Source: Gammaproteobacteria bacterium
Lineage (GTDB): Bacteria; Pseudomonadota; Gammaproteobacteria; J044
DNA length: 7,138 nucleotides
Assembly: GCA_026995955.1 (NCBI GenBank)
Contig: JALWNJ010000089.1
Coordinates: 1-7,138 of the forward strand
Direction of reading: 5' to 3'
Both the position numbers and the translations under genes were made by a program. How positions within the stretch are numbered: position 1 is the stretch's first letter; each line of letters opens with the position of its first letter. Below the pieces are notes generated by a model, which did not search any database, was not told the origin of the DNA, and was given only the letters and a program-made list of their open reading frames with translations. Below are positions 1 to 5,221 of the stretch, in pieces.

Positions 1-2235
1 GGGCGCAAGGAGGCGCGCAAGGTGGGTTTCAAGGGCGTGGTGAGGAAACCCGTCAAGTCGGCCGAGATCCAGCAGTGCCTGCAGCATGTGTTGCCGGAAC
101 TGGCGCCGAAACCGAAACCCGCCGCAACCGCGGCACCGGCACTGGACGAGGCCGCGCTGCAGGCCTTGCGGCAGGAGATCGAACGGCTCAAGACCCAGAA
201 TGCCGCTTTCCTGACACGCGCCGAACAGGCCGAAAAGTCCCGCCTCGAGGCCGAGCAGGAGCTGACCCGCCTGCGCGCCGAGCTGGAGGTCGCCCGGCTC
301 GAGGCCGCCAGTTTCGGCAAGTCGATGGAAGACAGCCGCAAGACCGAGGAAGAGCTGGCCCAGCTGCAGCAGCAGTTCGATGCCGCCATCAACCGCGCCG
401 AGCTGGCCGAGGCCGCGCACCGCAAGGCGGAGCAGGAGATCTCCTCGCTGCAGGAGGAGCTGCGCCGGCACCAGCACGAAATGGCCGAGCAGCTGCGCCA
501 CCGCGAGGAGCAGTACCAGCAGCTTCAGGACGAGCTGGCTGCGGCCCGCGCGCGCATCGAGGAGCTGGATCTGGGGCGCAAGAAGGCCGAGAACGAGATC
601 AAGCAGCTGCGCACGGAGCTGATGCTGCGTCAGCAGGGCGCCGACGAGGCCCAGACCGAGCAGGTGGAGCAGCTGCGCCAGGAGATCGCGCAGCTGCACG
701 AGGAACTCGGCAAGGCCCATGAGGCCACCGAAGCCGCACGCAAGATCCGCAAGGAGCTGGAACGCGAGCAGGAACGCCTGCAGGGCGAGAACAAGGCGCT
801 GCAGGAACGGCTGCAGGCCGAGAGCGAGGAGCACGAGCGCACCCGCCGCATGGTCGAGCGTCTGCGCCAGGACCGCGAGGCGGCCATCGCCCGGGCCGAG
901 TCCTCCGAAGACCGCCTGGCGCGCGCCGAGGTGGTGCTGAAGAAGCTCAAGGCCGAGGCCGGCAAGGGTCAGGAGCAGGAAAAGGAGCTGCTCAAGGTGC
1001 GCGAGGAACTGGTGGCCGTGCGGGCCGAGCTGGATGCGTTGCGCATCGACAAGGAGGCGGCCGAGGCCGCACAGCGGGATGCCGAGAACGAGCTGGTCTC
1101 GCTGGCGGCCTCGCTGGAGGCCATGGAGCAGGCCAAGGAGGCGCTGGAGGCGCGGGTCATCGAGCTGCAGGCGGAACTCAACGACCGCCGCGAGCGCGAG
1201 CTCAAGGGACAGCCGGCGGCCGAGGCCCGTGCCGCGCAGGCCGTCGCCGAGGCAGAACCCCCACCGGCCCCGGACGAGATCGTGGACATGAGCGCCGGGC
1301 AGCCCGGGCCGGCCGCGACGCGTGGTTCCGGAACCGGGGCGAGTGAGCCCGCCGTCGGCGGCGAAGTGATCGAGCTGGCCGGATTCTGGCCCGGCGACGA
1401 CGATCCGCTGCTGGAGCCCGAGAGCAAGGACACGGCGGCATCCGCCGCGAAGCCGTCCACGCGCAAGACCGCCGATCTGGGCCAGGCCAGGGTGCGCAGG
1501 CGCGGCGGAGCGGGGGGCTGGATCGCGGCCCTGCTGGTGCTGGCCGCGGGCGCGGCCGGTGCGGCCTGGTACCTGGGGCTGATCGGCACCCCGGGGTCAT
1601 TGCCCCTGGCCCGAACCGGGGCAGAGGCACCGCCTGCCCGGCCGGCATCCGTGCCGGCGGCAAAACCCGAAAAAACGGCCCGCAAGGCACCGAAACCCGA
1701 GGCGGTGGCGGAGAAGCCGAAGCCGGCGCAGGCCGAAAGCGCCCGGGCGAAGGCGAAGGCTGCCACGGCCCCAACCCCCGACGCGAACCGGGAACGCATG
1801 CCGGCCGTGGCGACCGCGCAACCCGTCTCGGGGGCGAAGCCCTCGTCTCCGCCGGAAGTGGTCGCCGTCACCCCGGCCCCGGCAGAGGCGCAGCCTGCCC
1901 CCGCGGCCACCGGCGTCGTCAGACGCGCGCCCCCGCCGGAGTCGGGCACCGAGCTTGCCGCGACCGTGGCAGACTCGACCGAAGCACCAGCGCCCCTGGC
2001 ACAGGCACCTGGGGCGGCCGCAGCGTCCGCGTCGGGCGAAGCCGTACCGGCGGCGGGACAGGATGCGCAGCCGGCCTTGCCCGGGGTGACGGAAGCCGTG
2101 ACGGAGGGAGGAGGCGTGCCGCCGGACCCCTGGGCGGAGCGGCGCAAGGCCCTGCTCGGGGAAGCGGAACAGGAGCGCAAGCAGCTGCTGGCCCGCTATC
2201 CCGACGGAAAGGCGCCGCTGCCGCAGGCCCGGTAA
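1..2235 (+). CDS. Receiver-domain / coiled-coil / single-TM protein, 5' end missing
   Basis: The frame is open to the left edge, so this is a 3' fragment (744 visible residues; residue 1 is the first codon of the window). The GTG at 22 is probably internal. Residues 1-34 look like the last strand and helix of a response-regulator receiver domain: a hydrophobic strand followed by the conserved Lys16-Pro17, then a helix. The phosphoacceptor Asp would lie outside the window. Residues about 48-402 are Glu/Gln/Arg/Leu-rich heptads forming a very long coiled coil. A variable linker follows, then one membrane helix at about 506-529 (starting GWIAALLVLAAG), preceded by basic residues (RVRRRGG). Residues about 530-705 are Ala/Pro-rich, and a short charged tail ends the protein. 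The expected topology is cytoplasmic receiver and coiled coil with a periplasmic tail. Its role is unknown; a membrane-anchored scaffold driven by phosphorylation is inference. The gene converges with the DUF2914 gene (25-bp gap). Confidence 0.85.
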   Translation, partial: GRKEARKVGFKGVVRKPVKSAEIQQCLQHVLPELAPKPKPAATAAPALDEAALQALRQEIERLKTQNAAFLTRAEQAEKSRLEAEQELTRLRAELEVARLEAASFGKSMEDSRKTEEELAQLQQQFDAAINRAELAEAAHRKAEQEISSLQEELRRHQHEMAEQLRHREEQYQQLQDELAAARARIEELDLGRKKAENEIKQLRTELMLRQQGADEAQTEQVEQLRQEIAQLHEELGKAHEATEAARKIRKELEREQERLQGENKALQERLQAESEEHERTRRMVERLRQDREAAIARAESSEDRLARAEVVLKKLKAEAGKGQEQEKELLKVREELVAVRAELDALRIDKEAAEAAQRDAENELVSLAASLEAMEQAKEALEARVIELQAELNDRRERELKGQPAAEARAAQAVAEAEPPPAPDEIVDMSAGQPGPAATRGSGTGASEPAVGGEVIELAGFWPGDDDPLLEPESKDTAASAAKPSTRKTADLGQARVRRRGGAGGWIAALLVLAAGAAGAAWYLGLIGTPGSLPLARTGAEAPPARPASVPAAKPEKTARKAPKPEAVAEKPKPAQAESARAKAKAATAPTPDANRERMPAVATAQPVSGAKPSSPPEVVAVTPAPAEAQPAPAATGVVRRAPPPESGTELAATVADSTEAPAPLAQAPGAAAASASGEAVPAAGQDAQPALPGVTEAVTEGGGVPPDPWAERRKALLGEAEQERKQLLARYPDGKAPLPQAR

Positions 2236-2260
2236 AGCGGAGCGCGTGGCAGGTCTTCGG

Positions 2261-2692
2261 TCAGTTCCCGGTCGGGCGATACTCGAACTGAGCCGCCTTC
2301 AGCGGCCAGCCGGTTTCGGCATCGATCACCCATACGGTCCATACGCCGGTCATGCCGGGATCAAGCGCCTTCTTCGAGTTGACGCGCCAGCGTGGGCCGC
2401 CAACCTGGAATTCGACCTCGGAGACCGGCTGGCCCTGGTATTCCCAGACATGCTTGATGGTGCGCCCCTGCATGTGACGCACCTCGCTGAAGAAGTAGAT
2501 CTCGCGGTGACGGTTGTCCAGCGCCACCACACGATCCACCGGTTCCCGGTTCTCGATGCCGGTGGTGAACAGGGCGCGCGCGACCCGGGCGCGTTCCGGG
2601 ATCTGCGCGGGGCGTTGCTCTGCCGCTGCGCCCAGCGGCAGCAGCAGGGTGGCGGAAAGCAGCGCGAGGAGTGCCTTTCTGCGTGGCAGCAT
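2261..2692 (-). CDS. Secreted DUF2914 domain protein
   Basis: This 143-residue protein has an N-terminal signal peptide (LPRRK, then a hydrophobic stretch to about residue 20, with likely cleavage after GAAA near residue 24). The remainder matches the DUF2914 pattern as I know it: RALFTTGIENREPVD, IYFFSEV, VWEYQGQPV, VGGPRWRVNSKK, TGVWTVWVID and a final FEYRP. The family's function is not established; these proteins are usually exported or membrane-linked in proteobacteria. The start at 2692 is chosen because it gives an immediate signal peptide and lies downstream of a plausible -10 box. The in-frame ATG at 2728 has no Shine-Dalgarno sequence and adds a Pro/Arg stretch before the signal. The open frame continues upstream to 3877, but that part is antisense to the HDOD gene. 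The gene is divergent from HDOD and convergent with the coiled-coil gene. Confidence 0.85.
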   Translation of the reverse strand: MLPRRKALLALLSATLLLPLGAAAEQRPAQIPERARVARALFTTGIENREPVDRVVALDNRHREIYFFSEVRHMQGRTIKHVWEYQGQPVSEVEFQVGGPRWRVNSKKALDPGMTGVWTVWVIDAETGWPLKAAQFEYRPTGN

Positions 2693-2726
2693 GTCCCTGA
2701 GTCCCCGAGGTCTGGGTGGCACGGGC

Positions 2727-2756
2727 ATTGTAAAGCATCGGGCCCGGTACTGGCGA
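2727..2756 (-). promoter_or_regulatory. Candidate sigma-70 promoter for the DUF2914 gene
   Basis: Read on the minus strand, TCGCCA (2756-2751, 4 of 6 to TTGACA) is followed by an 18-base spacer and TACAAT (2732-2727, 5 of 6 to TATAAT). Transcription would begin near 2720, leaving a leader of about 28 bases before the ATG at 2692. The match is moderate and was made by eye, so a chance occurrence is possible. Confidence 0.35.
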
Positions 2757-2812
2757 GCGTACGCGAGGCGCGGGCCGGGATCTGAGAGGACCGTCGCACG
2801 GGAGCGGAAACG

Positions 2813-3667
2813 ATGACCATCGAACAACTGGTCGAGGAGGCCTCCGGGCTGGTGTCCATGCCGCAGGTGGCGCTGCAGGTCACCCGGCTGGTGGAAGATC
2901 CGAACAGCAGCGCGGAAGACATCGCCCAGGCCATTGCCCGCGAGCCGGCGCTTGCGGCCCGCATTTTGCGTCTGGCCAACAGTCCACTGTACGGCATGCG
3001 CTCGGAGGTGGATACCGTCAGCCGCGCGGTCACCGTGCTGGGTACCCTGCAGGTGCGGGATCTGGTGCTGGCCAGCGCGGCGGTGCACGGCTTCGACGGC
3101 ATTCCCAACGAGCTGGTCACCATGGAGGACTTCTGGCGTCACAGCCTGTACACCGGGCTGGCCTCGCGCAGGCTGGCCCGGCTCATGCTCGCCGGACGCG
3201 AGGAATCGAGCTTCATCGCCGGCCTGCTGCACGACATCGGCAAGCTGGTGCTCTACCACCGCTGCCCGCAGCAGGTGGTGCAGGCCTTTCTCGCCGTGAT
3301 CAATGGCGAGCAGGAACGGATCGATGCGGCCGAGCGGGCCCTGCTCGGCTTCGACCATGCCGAACTGGGTGGTGCCCTGATGGCCCACTGGGCCTTGCCG
3401 GCACATCTGGTGGCCGCGGCCCGCTACCATCACCGGCCGCTGGAGGCCCCGGAGCGGTTCCGGCGCGAGGCCTTCCGGGTCCATGTCGCCAACCACATCG
3501 CGCAGATGGCGCAGCTCGACACCACGCGTCCGGGTGATGTGCCGCCGGTGGAGCCAACGGCCTGGGAGACGCTGGGACTCAGCCCGCTGCAGGTGCCGGA
3601 ACTGGTACAGGCCGTGCAGGAGGAGGTCGTGGAGGTGGAGGAGGCGATGTTCCGCGGCGAGGGCTGA
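2813..3667 (+). CDS. HDOD domain signalling protein
   Basis: This 284-residue protein is essentially one HDOD domain (about residues 5-240) with a short acidic tail. Family features are visible: an N-terminal LPxMPxVAL-like stretch (LVSMPQVALQVTRLVEDP), DIAQAIAREPALAARILRLANSPLYG, the AVTVLGTLQVRDLVL helix, FWRHSLYTG, and GLLHDIGKLVLY. His140-Asp141 of the HD signature is present, as are His110, His182 and His206-207, which could act as metal ligands. HDOD proteins are cytoplasmic; many lack demonstrated enzymatic activity and act in signalling, for example in chemotaxis, motility and stress regulation. No receiver, GGDEF or EAL domain is fused to it. The ATG at 2813 is preceded by GGAG at 2801-2804 with an 8-base spacing. 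The gene diverges from DUF2914 and converges with the HTH gene. The family call is firm; the specific role is unknown. Confidence 0.92.
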   Translation: MTIEQLVEEASGLVSMPQVALQVTRLVEDPNSSAEDIAQAIAREPALAARILRLANSPLYGMRSEVDTVSRAVTVLGTLQVRDLVLASAAVHGFDGIPNELVTMEDFWRHSLYTGLASRRLARLMLAGREESSFIAGLLHDIGKLVLYHRCPQQVVQAFLAVINGEQERIDAAERALLGFDHAELGGALMAHWALPAHLVAAARYHHRPLEAPERFRREAFRVHVANHIAQMAQLDTTRPGDVPPVEPTAWETLGLSPLQVPELVQAVQEEVVEVEEAMFRGEG

Positions 3668-3683
3668 GCGGCTCAGTCGCCGC
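3654..3683. terminator. Inverted repeat over two convergent stop codons, possible bidirectional terminator
   Basis: Outer arms GCGGCGA (3654-3660) and TCGCCGC (3677-3683) and inner arms CTGAGC (3664-3669) and GCTCAG (3671-3676) are perfect complements. They are separated by a GGG bulge at 3661-3663, and the centre is a single G, so a folded RNA would open to a loop of 3 or more bases. The HDOD stop (TGA, 3665-3667) and the HTH stop (3675-3673 on the minus strand) fall in opposite arms. No T-tract follows on either side, so it is not a canonical intrinsic terminator. Its placement between convergent genes 5 bp apart is the main support. Confidence 0.4.
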
Positions 3684-4215
3684 TGCGTACTGCAGCCGCC
3701 ATCACCGCCTGCAGCTGGCGCGCGGCCTGGTTGCGTTCCCGGGCAAGCTCGTCGCGCAGGATGTCGGTCAGGGTCAGCAATTGGTGCAGCAGCGGATCTT
3801 CCAGCGCGGCCTGCGGCGCCGAGGGGTACAGCGGCGAAAAGGCATAGCCACGCAGCTTGCCCTGCGGATGCGGCCACACCGGTGGGATTTCCTCCGCCTG
3901 CCAGGTCTCGCCCAGACCGTGCGGCCCGGCATGGCCCGTGGGCACGCCCAGGGTCAGGGTGCCTCGGTCCGGCGGGAAGGCGTATTTCACGCCATGAACC
4001 AGAAACTCCTCCAGCGCCATCAGGATCGGACGCGGATTCTCGCCGCGTCGCTGGGGCGCGGTCAGTAGGCGGGCACGGATCGCACGCTTCACGCCCGCGT
4101 TGATCTCCGAGGCGCTCATGTGCAGGCTCTGGGAAAGTTCGGCGTAGGTCCAGCGGCGCCGACCCAGCGCCACCAGCTTGAGGGCGATGAAGACATCCTG
4201 CGGTTTGAGGACCAT
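3673..4215 (-). CDS. Helix-turn-helix protein of unknown function
   Basis: This 180-residue protein has an N-terminal winged-helix or HTH-like region at residues 5-52: KPQDVFIALKLVALG, TYAELSQSLHMSASEINAG, VKRAIRARLL. The order is a first helix, a helix-turn-helix, then a positively charged stretch. A middle segment (LMALEEFLVHGVKYAF, residues 66-80) and a Pro-rich segment (EIPPVWPHPQGKLRGYAFSPLY, residues 109-130) look like conserved blocks of a family I cannot name. The C-terminus is helical. It is probably a cytoplasmic DNA-binding regulator; the target is unknown. Start choice: ATG at 4215 begins directly with the HTH core, whereas the in-frame ATG at 4248 overlaps a candidate -10 box and adds 11 uncharacteristic residues. 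Upstream, on the same strand, is the transpeptidase pair, 74 bp away, but base composition differs, so co-function is unproven. Confidence 0.8.
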   Translation of the reverse strand: MVLKPQDVFIALKLVALGRRRWTYAELSQSLHMSASEINAGVKRAIRARLLTAPQRRGENPRPILMALEEFLVHGVKYAFPPDRGTLTLGVPTGHAGPHGLGETWQAEEIPPVWPHPQGKLRGYAFSPLYPSAPQAALEDPLLHQLLTLTDILRDELARERNQAARQLQAVMAAAVRSGD

Positions 4216-4246
4216 GGGAACCCTGTTCTTTGTTCTCGATTCGCGC

Positions 4247-4276
4247 ATTATGCCAGCCCCGTGTCCATGCTGGCCA
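4247..4276 (-). promoter_or_regulatory. Candidate sigma-70 promoter for the HTH gene
   Basis: On the minus strand, TGGCCA (4276-4271, 4 of 6 to TTGACA), an 18-base spacer and CATAAT (4252-4247, 5 of 6 to TATAAT) lie just upstream of the gene. Transcription would start near 4240, upstream of the chosen ATG at 4215 and downstream of the alternative ATG at 4248. The assignment is by eye and moderate in strength. Confidence 0.35.
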
Positions 4277-4289
4277 GGGACTGGCTTTC

Positions 4290-4778
4290 TCAGGGTTGCG
4301 GCAAACCCAAGGCGGCGTGGATCTTCCGTGCCGTTACCGGGAGATACGAATCCAGCAGAACCTGCCCATCGGGAGCAATCAGCATCATGCGGAAACGATG
4401 CCCCTCGAGCAGGGGGGCAACCTGGTCGGATTGTAGTCGATAACCCTCTGCAGGAGCGTGTGTGTCCTCTGCGATGCCGAGAATGAAGAGCAGGCTCAGT
4501 TGTTCCGCATTTACCTGCTTCAGCAGTGCCCTTTGCCGCACCAGGGCTTCCTCATCGGGACGCTTGGCGAGCAGGAGTAATAGTCCTGGACGGACATTCA
4601 GCCCAAAGCACTGCTGCATGTCCGAATCCAGGGAGGAAAGCCGGAACTGGCAACCACGGGGATTGCTGAAGACCAGATCAGGCAGGGTGTGAAGCGTCCG
4701 GTCTGCCAGTGCGCAACCGGCGATGCACAGGAGCAGGCCGGTCAGGAAGCATGCATGCCAGGTGGAGGCCGTTTTCAT
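4290..4778 (-). CDS. Exported or lipoprotein-type DUF4174-like protein
   Basis: This 162-residue protein begins with an export signal: a hydrophobic core at residues 11-21 leading to a lipobox-like IAGC (19-22). Lipidation on Cys22 is possible; ordinary signal peptidase cleavage after ALA (23-25) is the alternative. The mature part resembles the thioredoxin-fold DUF4174 family: RPGLLLLLAKRPDEEALVRQRALL, then LSLLFILGIAED, then FRMMLIAPDGQVLLDSYLPV and a closing helix. It has no CxxC active site; Cys43 and Cys57 could form a disulfide. The start codon lies one base after the transpeptidase stop, with GGAGG inside the end of that gene, so the two are almost certainly co-translated. It should act in the periplasm or at a membrane, the compartment where a transpeptidase would act. 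A role as partner, chaperone or immunity protein is inference. The DUF4174 assignment is from pattern memory and is moderate. Confidence 0.72.
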   Translation of the reverse strand: MKTASTWHACFLTGLLLCIAGCALADRTLHTLPDLVFSNPRGCQFRLSSLDSDMQQCFGLNVRPGLLLLLAKRPDEEALVRQRALLKQVNAEQLSLLFILGIAEDTHAPAEGYRLQSDQVAPLLEGHRFRMMLIAPDGQVLLDSYLPVTARKIHAALGLPQP

Positions 4779-4779
4779 T

Positions 4780-5160
4780 TCATCGAACCTCCAGAGTCAG
4801 GTGTGCGTTTATGGGGGTTTTGACGATGTGTTCGTAGAAATCCTTCGCGTGTTCTCTCTGTATCCCTATGCAACCGCGTGTCCCGGGTTTGTTGCCATCC
4901 GGATGTATCCCAAGTCGGCCATCCTTGCCTCTATGTGTTGGAAAAGTGGGATAGATTGGCACGAAGTATCCCTGCCCCGATCCATCCCGGAAACCCTCCG
5001 GCACGCGGCTGGAATACGGGACGATCTCCCTTCGGCCAATCAGGTATCGACCGGCCGGCAGTTCACCTTCACCCCAGGGGCCGCTGCGCGCCGACCATTT
5101 GAGCCCCAGTGCAGGCCAGGCCAGGGTTCGGTAGGCATTGCTGAAGACAAGGGTGGGCAT
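4780..5160 (-). CDS. Small L,D-transpeptidase-like (YkuD/Tlde1-type) protein without signal peptide
   Basis: This 126-residue protein has the hallmarks of a compact L,D-transpeptidase: SGPWGEGELPAGRYLIG (residues 26-42), resembling the substrate-side strand of YkuD/Tlde1 proteins, and a catalytic block GRLGIHPDGN-KPGTRGCIGIQ with His86 and Cys97. The second His of the classical SHGC motif is replaced (TRGC), as happens in short variants. Such enzymes form or exchange peptide cross-links on peptidoglycan tetrapeptides, or cleave them. The N-terminus (MPTLVFSNAYRTLAWPALG) is not a signal peptide, there is no membrane helix and no LysM domain. The start at 5160 is fixed by AAGGAGG just upstream; an in-frame ATG at 5244 lies inside the kinase gene and is not supported. 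The downstream exported protein is coupled at 1 bp. Alternatives to a secreted effector are a phage-type lysis enzyme or a cytoplasmic YkuD-fold protein of other function. Confidence 0.78.
   Translation of the reverse strand: MPTLVFSNAYRTLAWPALGLKWSARSGPWGEGELPAGRYLIGRREIVPYSSRVPEGFRDGSGQGYFVPIYPTFPTHRGKDGRLGIHPDGNKPGTRGCIGIQREHAKDFYEHIVKTPINAHLTLEVR
4788..4792 (-). promoter_or_regulatory. Shine-Dalgarno of the DUF4174-like gene inside the transpeptidase gene
   Basis: GGAGG on the minus strand (4792-4788) lies 9 bases before the ATG at 4778, within the last codons of the transpeptidase, whose stop is TGA at 4782-4780. This arrangement indicates translational coupling of the two cistrons. Confidence 0.7.
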
Positions 5161-5164
5161 ACAT

Positions 5165-5171
5165 CCTCCTT
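5165..5171 (-). promoter_or_regulatory. Strong Shine-Dalgarno fixing the transpeptidase start
   Basis: AAGGAGG on the minus strand (5171-5165) sits 4 bases before the ATG at 5160. It is the strongest ribosome-binding sequence I noticed in the window and decides the start against the upstream in-frame ATG at 5244. The spacing is slightly short. Confidence 0.75.
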
Positions 5172-5221
5172 GATGGCGATTGTTCCGAGTTGGTTCAGAG
5201 TGACATGTGACCGCTGTTTGG

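Noticed and set aside
969..2180. 403-codon open frame on the minus strand
   Set aside because: It is antisense to the coiled-coil/Ala-Pro gene. Its Ser/Ala/Arg-rich low-complexity translation is a typical shadow in high-GC DNA.
2693..3877. 395-codon upstream extension of the DUF2914 frame
   Set aside because: The extension is antisense to HDOD and precedes the signal peptide; the real start is at 2692.
3483..4103. 206-codon plus-strand frame
   Set aside because: It overlaps the end of HDOD and is antisense to the HTH gene; its Arg/Ser/Pro-rich translation has no recognisable motif.
4293..4308. GGGTT...AACCC hairpin at the end of the DUF4174-like gene
   Set aside because: The stem is only 5 bp, lies within the last codons, and no T-tract follows on the minus strand, so it is not a convincing terminator.
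5179..5206. Promoter-like ATGTCA-N16-AACAAT upstream of the transpeptidase
   Set aside because: Both boxes match only 4 of 6, and the predicted transcript would begin at the edge of the Shine-Dalgarno. Read-through from the kinase gene is equally possible.
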